Shown here: positions 24,435-35,200 of the stretch, one piece after another
Layout of the letters: each line of letters opens with the position of its first letter
How positions within the stretch are numbered: position 1 is the stretch's first letter
From: Plasmodium coatneyi
Taxonomy: Eukaryota > Apicomplexa > Aconoidasida > Haemosporida > Plasmodiidae
Direction: 5' to 3'
DNA: 64,000 bases
Assembly (NCBI RefSeq): GCF_001680005.1
Contig: NC_033569.1
Span: forward strand, 1,240,001-1,304,000
Program-made: the position numbers and the translations under genes
The notes under the pieces: generated by a model
What the model was told of the DNA's origin: nothing
Seen by the model: only the letters and a program-made list of their open reading frames with translations
Databases searched by the model: none

Positions 24435-25570
24435 TTTCGCACGGGGTGGAAAGGAAGTATATGAACTGCAGTTGAAGTGGGTGATTGGAGTGTGAAATAA
24501 CGGGCAGGGAACGCGACTTTTCCTACGTTAAAATTGGGTCATATATTTGTTGGGCAGGAGGAACGTGTTTTTTCACGTGCAAGTGGGATAGATCGACGGA
24601 TTCACAAAAAGGAGAATCGCTACGGTGGCTGATGGGGAGAGTTATTTAATGACTACTGTGTAAATGGTGTATCGTTTGAAAGGGTCAGAGGAAAAATATA
24701 TATTCATGACGCGAAACTTCGTTGGGTGGGAAAAGAAAACCGCAGAGGGGCATACCAAAGGGCATATACAGATAAGCGGCCAACTGGCTCCACTTGGCCC
24801 ACTACACCTGCATGACTGACTTGCTTTAAACGGCGCACCTCACATATTGCAGCGCCTCTTTTTTCTGCATGCGAAGGGCCCGCACTTTGCTGTTTCGCAC
24901 GCTTATCTCTGCTCGAGTGACCTTCACTCAGGTGATGCATGTTCGCGTGGCACCACCGAGGCGGGGGAGCTCCCCAAAGGAGAAAAACCTATACCCCAAC
25001 ACTGACTAGTGGAAGGGGCCAAGGTTTTTTTTTTTTCACTCCACCCCAACATTGGAGGCCTCATTGTGCATGCACGGGAAGGCGCTAAAAAGGAGCAGGG
25101 GGGATTAAAAAAAAAAATATATAACCCCTATGAGGCGCAACACATCCTAACACTCTTCCTTCCTTCCTACTGGGGAAATCCCATCATACCGGTAGGTGGA
25201 ACTGTTTCACTTTTTTTTTATGATTCGCTCTATCATCCCCGCACAGAGTGGAAGAGTAACATTTGAGGCATCCATAAAAGAGGGCAAACATTATAAGCAC
25301 ACACATAGGCGCAGGGGAAGGATTTAAAAAAAAAAAAAATTTCAATCTTATGGTTGGGTAAGTTGGCTAATGGTAACAATTCAGGTTTTAATTCATCGTG
25401 GAGAGAAGAGGGGGTAAAACATCAATTGGCAGTTTTAAAAAAGTAACATAATGGGGTGAGGAGGCACCGCAACACAGCAACACAGCAACGCTGCAGCGTG
25501 TAGCAGTTTACCCGCTTATGGTGTAGGTGACACAACAGTTAACCTGCACAAAGGCACGTGACCACGCAGC
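24435..25570. other. MIF upstream / intergenic
   Basis: 1.1 kb between the MIF start and the 3' end of the next minus-strand gene. It holds short A/T homopolymers and a palindrome GTGCATGCAC at 25066-25075, but no supportable gene. It should include the MIF promoter. Confidence 0.5.
25066..25075. promoter_or_regulatory. GTGCATGCAC palindrome, possible ApiAP2 site
   Basis: The ten-base palindrome overlaps the GTGCA and TGCATGCA words bound by several apicomplexan AP2 factors. It lies about 630 nt upstream of the MIF start. The assignment is inference from the word alone, and such words also occur by chance. Confidence 0.25.
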
Positions 25571-28297
25571 TCAAGCCACGTCACAGGTGTTGTCATGAAA
25601 GGCGTGGTACAAGTTGTCATAGGACCCTTGGAAGGTGTTGCCGTAGGAGTTCTGACTTCCCTTGGGTAAGAAAGCCTCGGCGGATTCTCCATGTGCCTGG
25701 TCGAAACGGGACCTATACTGCCCCTTTATATAAAGGCACACCTTCTCCTTGAATGAAACATAGAACTGAGTGATTATGTTGGTGAAGGCAGAGAGGTAGA
25801 CAAAAAAGGTAGCCAGCAGGAGGAGGAGGAAGAATCCCTTCGATATGTAGGTGAAGAAGTTCGAATCTTCCTCATCATCGTCACTGTCGTCGTCATTGCC
25901 GCTTGGGTGCTTTGCGCTTTCAAGGTCCTCCCCGTGCACACCTTCCGCAGTTAAATTCGCCGCTGCACCATCTGTGCTAGTTTTGTTTTTCCCATGAGAT
26001 TCATCCAACGGGTTGGCTGCACCCAGGGTGTTCGAACCATCAGATGTAGAACCCGTTTGAGGTGCAAAGGCTTTAAAAAAACTGAAGGAGTTCTCCCCAG
26101 CCGTGGTGTTACTTCCGCTAGTGGGTTCCTTCTTATGTCCACCTATGTTGTTATTGCTAGAATCCATACTGTATAGGTGAGTGCCCAGTTGGTTGTCCGA
26201 CAGTGTGGGGAAATTATGCGAACCACTTTGCACCTCCGTCTGTGCAGCAGAGAGCTGCTTTCCAGATGCATCCACCTCCCCGTTAGGAGTCTTCACTGCT
26301 TGGTTCTCCTTCCCTTGGGCATACTTATCATGTAGGGTCAAATCGGAGAACACAGAGGAGTCTACCCCCAAGTTGTAATTACTCTTGTCGAGACCCTTCA
26401 ATTTCTCCTCATAATTTATTTTCTCGCCAGTAATAACGGAACCGTCTTTCGTAGCGCACCCAGGAGTTCGCTCAGTGAAATTTTTGTTCCTACATGTGGA
26501 AATACACTTCTCTAACTTTTTGTAGTCACCAGCGGATAGACTCTTCTTCTTCTTCTCATTCGTCTCACCGTTGCTGCCTCCTTCCACCGCTGGAGGTACA
26601 TGGAAACATGTGCTCAGACACGCCTTGAAGGACACCAACGGGTGGCAGTTGGTATTCCCATCGTGCTCATGCTCCGTTTCCATGAAGGATAGAATTTGTT
26701 CCGCCTTTTCTCCCGTTTCATCATTCTTTCCGTCGTATATATTCTTCATGAGGTCAACCAGGGAGCTGTTCCCTTTACTCAACTCAGAGTGTGCAATTCC
26801 TTCTGCGCTGGTTGCTCCTCCGTGGGATGACTTTCCATCCGACTTGAACCCTCCAAAAGGGTTAAAAAAAAAACTCTTTCCCTTTGTATTTTCTTCCGAA
26901 CTGTCCCCATCGGATACTTCACTCGTCTTGCTTCCTACATCCGTTTCCGCTTCATCGTGGTGCTTTTCCTCTTTTTCTTTATGTGTGGCCTTCCACATGT
27001 TGAGAAGGGAGAAGGGTTTTTTTTTTCCCTCCTCCTGATCATTCGCTTCTGCATGTTGGGACCCCTTAAACGAGTCCTGTGTCATTCCTCCGGATTGTTC
27101 CTTCTGCGGTAATTGGTCATTATTGTTTGCTCCCTTAGGGGGAGGATTGAACCACTGGAAGAAGGTTCCCTTACCATTTGGGTGTGAGTCGTTCTGTTGG
27201 TGATCCTCCTCTGAGTGGGGCCCCGAAGAGGACTCCTGATTGCTGTCCTTCTTTTTGAAAAAGTTAAACGTAAATCCCTGGTTCGTTTCCGTGTGATCAT
27301 TGGGATGGTTCTCCTGTGTGGCTGATCCGTTTGGCGAGTTTACTTTCTCCTCCGTTTCTGAAGTGAAGTGTGACAGGAACGACTTCTTCTGTCCCTTCGT
27401 TGCATTAGTATTTGTCACCTCGGGAGTGTTCTTCCCACTGGAAGCACTACTTTCAGAGGAGTGTGTAGTAAACCACGGGAAGGATGATTCCTTCTTCTCT
27501 GCTATGTTGTTCTGTTTAGTTGTATCCCCTTTAAACATGCGCAGGAAGCCGGTATTCGGTTCCTTCCCATTTGCTGTGGGGGATGCATTACTACCACCCC
27601 CTGTGTGTAGTAAGTCCCAAAACGATTTCGCCTTTTCTTCCTTCTCCACCTCAGGGTCGTTATGTCCACTTGGTCCCTTGGACCCAACAGCACCTTCTTC
27701 TCCATTTTTCGTTTTCTTGTCCTTGTGGGGGGAGGACGTATCCGCCGCCGCACTATCCCCACTGAACAGTTTGGTGAAAAAAAATTTGTTCTCAGGATCC
27801 TTCCTCAGTTTGTCTAACTGGTCCTTGCTGAACTGGTCGATCTGATGCAGCTCCTCACTGACGGTCGTTTTAACGACGTTGGCCCAGTAGGCTGTGTTTT
27901 TTTGTAATTCGTCTTTTATCTTACTTGCGTGCTTAACTATGTTGGAAGAATTTTTTACCACCCCATCCTTCATTTCTGTTACATTGTCACTGATCCCTTG
28001 GACATTCTTTTCAATTTCCTTATCATTAAAAAGGAGTAACCGTTTGACTGAGCCGAGTACCGAGGACAGGAGTCCTTCCTGCTGGTTGCTACTTTTGTTT
28101 CCTTCTCCTTTTTTATCGTTTCCACCCCATGGCCAGAATGCCTTTTTTCCACCTTGGGTTAGGTAGTCGCTTCCAGCACAACCCCCCTGCTTCGCTTCCT
28201 CAGAGCCATCCTTTACATTTTCATAACTGCTTTTATAACAAAGTACGTCTTCCGATAGGAGGAACGTGAATAACAACAGGTGATACTGTAGCTTCAT
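25571..28297 (-). CDS. Type I membrane protein with repeated aromatic motifs, unknown function
   Basis: Single exon, 908 aa; I do not recognise the family. An N-terminal signal peptide (MKLQYHLLLFTFLLSEDVLC) is followed by a long polar ectodomain rich in Asn, Gly, Ser, Lys and Glu, one transmembrane helix at ~816-840 (KGFFLLLLLATFFVYLSAF) and a basic-then-polar tail of about 65 residues with several Tyr. Residues ~85-170 look helical and amphipathic. Short aromatic motifs recur at about residues 54 (FWPW), 172, 226 (FWDLL), 251, 273 (FPWF), 307, 342, 379 (FFQWF), 429, 476 (FFFNPF) and ~737, separated by low-complexity linkers. A Cys-containing module near residues 545-620 has two CxxxC pairs (CLSTC, CISTC). 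The layout suggests a secretory-pathway or surface protein. It lies between MIF and MRP2. Confidence 0.85.
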   Translation of the reverse strand: MKLQYHLLLFTFLLSEDVLCYKSSYENVKDGSEEAKQGGCAGSDYLTQGGKKAFWPWGGNDKKGEGNKSSNQQEGLLSSVLGSVKRLLLFNDKEIEKNVQGISDNVTEMKDGVVKNSSNIVKHASKIKDELQKNTAYWANVVKTTVSEELHQIDQFSKDQLDKLRKDPENKFFFTKLFSGDSAAADTSSPHKDKKTKNGEEGAVGSKGPSGHNDPEVEKEEKAKSFWDLLHTGGGSNASPTANGKEPNTGFLRMFKGDTTKQNNIAEKKESSFPWFTTHSSESSASSGKNTPEVTNTNATKGQKKSFLSHFTSETEEKVNSPNGSATQENHPNDHTETNQGFTFNFFKKKDSNQESSSGPHSEEDHQQNDSHPNGKGTFFQWFNPPPKGANNNDQLPQKEQSGGMTQDSFKGSQHAEANDQEEGKKKPFSLLNMWKATHKEKEEKHHDEAETDVGSKTSEVSDGDSSEENTKGKSFFFNPFGGFKSDGKSSHGGATSAEGIAHSELSKGNSSLVDLMKNIYDGKNDETGEKAEQILSFMETEHEHDGNTNCHPLVSFKACLSTCFHVPPAVEGGSNGETNEKKKKSLSAGDYKKLEKCISTCRNKNFTERTPGCATKDGSVITGEKINYEEKLKGLDKSNYNLGVDSSVFSDLTLHDKYAQGKENQAVKTPNGEVDASGKQLSAAQTEVQSGSHNFPTLSDNQLGTHLYSMDSSNNNIGGHKKEPTSGSNTTAGENSFSFFKAFAPQTGSTSDGSNTLGAANPLDESHGKNKTSTDGAAANLTAEGVHGEDLESAKHPSGNDDDSDDDEEDSNFFTYISKGFFLLLLLATFFVYLSAFTNIITQFYVSFKEKVCLYIKGQYRSRFDQAHGESAEAFLPKGSQNSYGNTFQGSYDNLYHAFHDNTCDVA

Positions 28298-28830
28298 TGC
28301 TGCGCTACGCTGTGCAGTTTTTTTTTTTTTTTTTTTTTTTTTTTTGTCTGGGTTATGTGTGTGCAGATGGGTGGGGAAAAGGTTGGGGGAACAACAACTG
28401 GTGAGGAAAACGCGAATGTGTTTGCCTCTTTATTCGGGAGAAAATAATTGGACTCCACATTCAAGTGGTTTTGCTTTCTTTCACTTTGCTCTGCTTTGTT
28501 GGCGCGCCGTCGCGTTATTTTTTTTTTTAATTTACGCCATGTGGTACTCTGCTGCGGAGTACACTGTACACTGTGCCACGCAGAGCTGCTTCGCCCCGAC
28601 TGGGGAAGGGAAAAACGGACTGAGGAAATTTCCTGCCACTTCCCCTTTTAACGTTATGTTTTAACGTTTTGTTTCCACGTTTTGTTTACGCATACCTTTG
28701 CGGCACGTGGGTGTGTATACGTCTGCTCGAGGGAACACCTCCGTAAATGTCACCCTACGCCTTCACACTCTTCACGAAGGACGGACGCAGGGAGGAAAAA
28801 TTTCGTATGAACAAGTCAGGCATTTCTGCC

Positions 28831-28860
<30 letters not shown>

Positions 28861-28861
<1 letters not shown>

Positions 28862-28925
28862 AATAATAATAATAATAATAATAATAATAGTAATAATAGT
28901 AATAATAGTGATAATATTAATAATT
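28861..28925. repeat. AAT trinucleotide microsatellite
   Basis: Tandem AAT units with interspersed AGT and GAT variants, directly after a 29-nt poly(A). Non-coding, upstream of the type I membrane protein gene. Confidence 0.9.
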
Positions 28926-30785
28926 TTCCACTCCCACGATTGGCTAATTTTTCTGGGGTGAGAAACACGACCCCCGTGCAACTTTCCTTCATTCCAAGTG
29001 TGTATCAAGGGGAGGGAAAAAGAAAAAAAAGAAACGTCACAGGTATACCATCCTTTGTACGTATGAAGTCCCGGGAAAGTAAAACGAAAAGAAAAAAAAA
29101 AAAAAAAGTATACCCATGTGGAAGGTCGACTTATGCAGGTACAGAATTGCGTGCACGGGTGGATTCATGCAAGTGTCATCGTGAGGAGGTATCCCCAGAC
29201 CGCGCATACCATTTGGGCGAACCAAACCAACCGAATGTGAGTGTAACTCCTCTGCAAACACTTTCCCCTGGCACTTTCAGCCGAGCAGCAAGGAAAGATC
29301 CCCCCAGTGGGAAAGCCAAGCAGCAAAGACGACATACGTCCCCACCGCTCTAATCACCCTGACCATTCTGCCAGCAACTGTGACGTGTCCTCGGTCTTCC
29401 CCCCTCCTCTCCCTTTTCCGCTTCACCCCCTCAAACGGGAACATTTTAAAGCTTCAAAACTGCAAAGTTGCAAAGGTGTTGTAGACCAGCATGATGCACA
29501 TGCTTAGTTGGTAACCGGTTTACGAGCCAAAGGTCACCCCCGCGAAACGGCACAGGTGCAAAACAATGAATCCCATTTTGCCGTGGCACAGAGAAGTGTA
29601 GTGGGGGAAAAATGACAGCACAACGGGTAAAGGGGTAGACTACCATTGGGGTTACACATAACGAGTGAAAAAAGGGAGAACAGTTTATATGTAAGGGTTA
29701 GGCATCCTGCAGGGTGACTAGCCAACCAACTTGGCGAGACAACGTTTCACTTTTCCTTTTAAATCCTTTCACACACATGGTACGTATGTGCACATATACG
29801 TGTTTGTCCATTCGTTGACCCTCTACCCGAATGGGAAGGAGGTGGGACGTGGTTTCCCCGGGGGATCGTACACACGTTAAAAGAAGTGCAGCGAAGCACG
29901 CCAAAATGTAGCCAAAAAAAAAATCCCTTTTGCTGTTTTTTTTTTTTATCCATTTTACACCACACAATTTTGCTCTCCTCTGGTAAACACATAAATGAAT
30001 AGAGTGCTACATAATGGTATTACTGGTTAGCTGTTTCTCAGCTGTATTATGATAGGAACACGGAGGAGAGCATCCTTGTTGACTCTCCCCCTAAAGGAAT
30101 CACTTTTTTTTTTTTTTTTTGCGAGAGAAATAATTTCCCCCGGGGGAGCGACACGAAGAAGTGAAAAAAGATAAGTGTTAGAGTGACGCACACATAAAAG
30201 AGTGGCACGATAAGCGAAACTACCCCAACTGGGATGGCATAATTGGGAAAAGGAAAAACACAGAAGAGGGAAGAGGAGAAGGAATGAACAGTTAAGTGTG
30301 GAGGAAAAAAAAAGTTCCCACACCGAGGTGGCCCAGTTGATGAGGAACAATAAAAAAAAGGGGTCTCGGTTTCTCCTAACCCCCCCTATCCTTTGGTCTC
30401 TTGCTAAATCAAGTTATTCGCATGTTCTAACTTTGGCATTTTCTTTCTTTTGTAGTTTTCTCGTCATGCATGCGCTGTGCATGTGAAAAAGGGGTTACAG
30501 ATGAGGGTGCTCACGCACCATCAGCACATGGTAAGGTTACTTAAAAATAAATAGTGGCATATAGCAACATTTAATCTTCTTTCATCTCCCCACAAGAACA
30601 TTAAAATAATATAACGTCGGATAAACATGAAGCGGAGAGGCTAGTCCGTGGGAAAAGGGTTCCCCAGCGTAACTGTACATTTATGGGTCACTGCGAAGTT
30701 CTCACATGCAGAAGAAAGGAAAAGTGGTGTGTTTTTTGAAACACTGAAGTGAAAAAAAAAAAAAAAAAAATTTCTTCTTTTTTAT

Positions 30786-30819
<34 letters not shown>

Positions 30820-30821
<2 letters not shown>

Positions 30822-30846
30822 CACGCCGTACATAAAAATGACAACA
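30820..30846 (+). repeat. Dispersed 27-nt repeat, copy 1
   Basis: GCCACGCCGTACATAAAAAT and the following GACAACA match 58897-58923 except for one G/A change. Both copies sit at the end of a T-rich run. Confidence 0.8.
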
Positions 30847-31421
30847 TCCACACGTCAATGAGATATGCGAAGAAATAGAGAAAAAAAAAAAAAATGAACA
30901 AAGAGCGAAAAGCGCAAAGTGGCCTGCCGTTTAGTTATTCAAGGTACGTGTACGCAAAGGTAGTGTAATACATATCTCTATATGTACCCTACCTATGCGC
31001 GCACGCATCCAACGCAAGTGCTTAGTTTACTACTGCTGCTTGTGTTCGTGTGTGCAACTCTCTTTGCACTTCTGCTCATGCCTGTGTTTACCTTTTCGTT
31101 TGTGTTTATCGTTGCGCTCGCCGCAAATGTGCGTAACTTCCCCTTGGTGACTACCTTCTTCACTTGGCGTTAATAAGTTTCCTTGGTGAGGCACTTCCCG
31201 GGTAGTTCTCACCAACAGAAAGTTGGGGAGCACCAACCTGGAAACGGTTGCCTCTTCCACCGCTGTAGAGATAGAAGTCTCTCAGTAATTCGTTCTATAT
31301 ACATCCGAAGTGCCAGTAGGAAAAATTTTTTTTTTTCCTTCTCTACCCATCCAGTAGAACTTCCACATAAAAAATGGCATACATTGTCGTACCCCCACCC
31401 GTATTCAGTAACCTTATGATA

Positions 31422-31858
31422 TTATCCTTGTTCATGCGGTAGCCCTTCCAGCCTCTCCTCGATCTGTGAGTCGTCTATAGTGTAGCGATAAGCGGAGAAG
31501 GGAAAAGACGGAAGAGGAAGAGAAAAAGCATTAATAGTGATGTACTAAAAAGGAAATAAATAAATAAACAAATAAACAAATAAACAAACAAATAAATGAA
31601 TAAATAAATAAAGAGGATGGAGGAAGTGAGAGAGTGAATCAGACCACGTTGTACCAACAAAGGGAGTTTTTTTTTTTTTTTTTTTTTTTTAATACCATTT
31701 TTACCTGCACAGTTCAGGCGAATTTGTGCTGCGACGTGTACAATTTTGCACACATTTTTAACAAGAATATGAGTTGCACCTTGCTTATTTGGCGTGCCAT
31801 TTTTTAAGACCCGTGCAAGATGATTCAAGGTGTTATCGCGATTACGTCGCGTCGCCAT
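31422..31858 (-). CDS. Small two-exon protein, 68 aa, unknown function
   Basis: Exon 1 is 31858-31705 (MATRRNRDNTLNHLARVLKN through to NCA plus one base) and exon 2 is 31474-31422 (DDSQIEERLEGLPHEQG, then stop). The donor GTAAAA and acceptor CTATAG join in phase, 207 nt in all. The protein is basic at its start and acidic at its end, mostly helical in appearance, with no signal peptide or membrane segment, and I do not recognise it. The read-through frame past the donor runs into poly-Lys and simple sequence, so the intron is needed. It is head-to-head with MRP2, 397 nt between starts. Confidence rests on splice sites, phase and non-repetitive composition. Confidence 0.6.
31553..31612. repeat. 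AAAT/AAAC tetranucleotide microsatellite
   Basis: About fifteen units of AAAT, AAAC or AATG type. In my model it lies inside the intron of the 68-aa gene. Confidence 0.9.
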
Positions 31859-32255
31859 TTGCACACTCTTCAGTGACTTGTCATACCGGTGGTCGTGTGG
31901 AAAACTTCGCAGACAGCGAAGCGTGAAGGTTCACTCCGCATGACTGTAGCAAGGCAGGCTAGCCAACAGTTGTGTGTTTCCCCTCAATAGGGGCATCTCA
32001 TGCCAAAGCGCATTCAGAAAAATAATGCTACACGCATGTGCTGATATAAAAGCTTGCCCGTTGATTACTCAGCCGATAGATCGCCTAGCGGACTGTCCAA
32101 CTGATTCGGGAGCGTGCAGCCGTCTGTAAGTCTCTTCGCGAAGGACGCGAAACGGCACCGCCCCGTTTGAAGCAGACCGAACGGAGACGACAGAGGTACT
32201 GTTATACCACTGCACCACTTAGTCAATTCACCGATCCACTTACCTTGATCACACG
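31859..32255. promoter_or_regulatory. Bidirectional upstream region of the 68-aa gene and MRP2
   Basis: Only 397 nt separate two divergent starts, so regulatory sequence is likely shared. No homopolymer longer than a few bases occurs here, unlike other intergenic stretches. I could not assign a specific factor site. Confidence 0.5.
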
Positions 32256-35200
32256 ATGAGTGGAAAGAAGGTGAAGGGAAAGGATGGCGGGAGAAAAGAG
32301 AAGAGCCTTATTGCAAGCATGTCATGGTTCGGTTTTATAACCTTCGAATGGATCACCATTATACTGAATAAGCTAAAGGCGGAAGACAACTTCACTCTCC
32401 CCAAAGTAGAAGAAGATGCAGGGATTGAATACTACGCGTACAAGTTGGGGAATAATTTGAGGGGATTTAAAAAGAGGAAGAGACAAAATGGCAGATGTAA
32501 TATGAACCCAAATGGAGGATCTCATGAAAACAGTTCGAATGGAACGTCCAACAGGGAGACTTACTACCCGGTGCAGAAGAGGGGAATCATATTTGCCCTG
32601 CTAAAAACGTTTAGGAACCAACTATGTTGTATTACGTTCTTCTATGTAATACACACGCTGTATCTCATTTTTGTGGCGCTATGCATAGAAAACTATATAC
32701 TCCTCATTAGGGGGAAGGGCAACCCTTGGATTCCCTACGTTCAGAGACACAAAGAAATAGCATTTGGCTTGTTCCTAGTTGTAGTCATATGCTTCGATTT
32801 ATTTTTCGACGCCGTTTTAACATTCTTTGACTACCGCTTAAGGTTAAACATGGAAATCACCCTCATGTACTTTTTGTATAAAATAAATTTGGAGAAATTT
32901 AGGGGAAGATTAATCAGCAATCCATATATCGGCGTGGGGAATGTGCAGGACGGGGTGGCCATGTTACCAGGGGGGGAGACCAAGAAAGGGGATCAACACA
33001 CGGTGCAAATTGAGGGTGTTTCAGACGACCGGGTTGGTGGGGGGCCCGTCTCCTGCGACCCGATGGGGTGTGAAGCTGCTGCAAGGGAAACGCTTTCAAG
33101 GGAAGTCATTGTGAATGACGCTGTTTTGGAGGAAGCGCACACAGTCGGTTCTAAGCGACAAGTAAAAATCAGTGATGATCAGTTGGGAGAAAGGTCCCCC
33201 CGTATGGAAGTAAACTCCAGCGTCGCTAAGGGTGAGCACAACCAATGCACAGAAGAGCCACCCCGCCAGGAAGACAAAACAGAGAACGACTCCTGCGATC
33301 TCAACATATACAACATAATGTTTGTGGATACACCCTTCCTTATCTACTTCATCAGTTCCATGATAGACCTTTGCAACATGATCATTAAGTTTACCATTTC
33401 GTTCTACATGTTTTATTACAAAATGGGTAGGGAAGCAGTAGTGGATGGAATTCTTCTAATAACATTTCTGTATAGTCTAATGTTTGCCTTTGAATTAGCG
33501 TCAAGCGTTTTTAAGATAAGGCACCTAAAATGTCGTGACGCCCGCATAAATAACATGCACCATATATTGAAGGAATACAAGCTGATGAAAATGTTCAACT
33601 GGGAAGCCATCGCTTTCGACTATGTTAATAGACACAGAAAGAAGGAGATGAAAGTTTGCACGATTAGAATTTACCTCGGTTCGTTAAGTAACTATATGAA
33701 CGCCATTTCAATGAATGTTGTAGAGGTAGCCATTTTTTTTATTTTCATCAGAGGAGAGATAAACAGCCATAAACCAATCAACGTCAGCTCCATCATCACT
33801 CCTTTGTTTCTGTACAAGTCGCTCATAGCTGGCATGTCCAACCTGCCTAACATTATAAATAACCTTCTCGAGGGGGTCATCAACATTTGCAGAATCAACA
33901 GGTACATCGACCACTACATGTTTCAGCAGGGTGACGGTTGTGGGTACTCCGGGAACGACCACCCGATTGGCATAAACACCACAACCACAACTGCATATGG
34001 GGGTCACAGCAGGAACAATTTGAATACACAATGTGAGGACGCCAACTGGAGGAACTTCTTCAAGTATTTTTTCTTCCACAAAGGGTACAAAATGACCAGC
34101 GGGGGTAAGAGCACTACTAACAGGGACGATTACCACTACGGCGGTGACAAGGGGGATGACGCACGTGGAGGAATAACTACCGAGAAGATAGCCGAAGTGA
34201 CCAGCACGCGTGGTACGGACCACCACCACGGGGACGTCATTTTAAAAATGGACAGGTGTTACTTCTCTCCGGAGAGGCCACCCACGGGAAGAGGTTCCGA
34301 CGGTCGGGATGACCCCACCCCGGGAGACGCCCTCCTGAAGAATGTGAACCTAACGGTAAAGAACAACACCCTGGTGGTGATTCTAGGCAATGTGGGATCT
34401 GGGAAGACGCTGTTCTTTAACGCCCTTTTAGGAAAGCTAAGATTATCGCAGGGGAATTGCTACGTGAAGAGCTTCGCCCAGGACATGCCCGTGATGTACG
34501 TGCCACAGTTCTACTGGGTAACCATAGGTACAATCCGTTCCATGATCCTATTCGGAAATAGGTTTGACCCGTATCTGTACTACCGAGTTATTGTAGAGAG
34601 CGAGCTCATAAACGATATGAACACCTTCAAGAGGAAGGACCTACGATACGTGAATGATGAGCACAGTCTGAGCAAAGGACAGAAAGCGAGAATCTGCTTA
34701 GCCAGGGCGCTGTATCATCATTATATACACATGAGTGACTTGCTGATCGATTATGAGAGAGATGCTCTAGTGAATAAGAAGTGGCGTGAAAAAGTCACCT
34801 CAGGGAATATTTACAAAGGGGACACAGATCAGGTGGGAAAAAAAGTAACCGATGACGAGCCCCCTTCACAGGAGGAGAAGTACGAACTACACGACGGGAA
34901 CAACTCCACCAACTATACTTTAAACGCAACTGACATGATCAACACGTGTTCACATGTTAGTCCAGTGAAGAAAGCAATGCACAGTGGGTTGGAAGGAAAC
35001 GAACAGAAGAGACACAATGGAGGAAGTAATGACCATGTGATCATCGGACAAACAGGAGAAATGCACACAGAGAATAGTGACCTTTTCAAAAAGAACTCTC
35101 TTCTGAAGGAATGCCTGGATCAGGAGCAAATGTCCTACCTGTACCTCCTGGATGACCTCTTCTGTGCATTAGATCCATGCATATGCAAAAATATTTTTTA

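Larger units (their letters stand above)
28298..31421. other. Large intergenic region upstream of the type I membrane protein
   Basis: 3.1 kb with no supportable gene. It has many homopolymers (poly(T) 28318-28345, poly(A) 28831-28859, poly(T) 30788-30819), an AAT microsatellite at 28861-28925, a TGAACAAGTCAGG motif at 28808-28820, and a 27-nt segment at 30820-30846 shared with 58897-58923. The open frames seen here are short and compositionally simple. Confidence 0.55.

Noticed and set aside
30982..31173. 63-aa very hydrophobic + strand frame
   Set aside because: Leu/Val/Phe richness comes from T-rich intergenic sequence; no neighbouring exon and no conservation evidence. It could be checked against relatives, but I would not annotate it.
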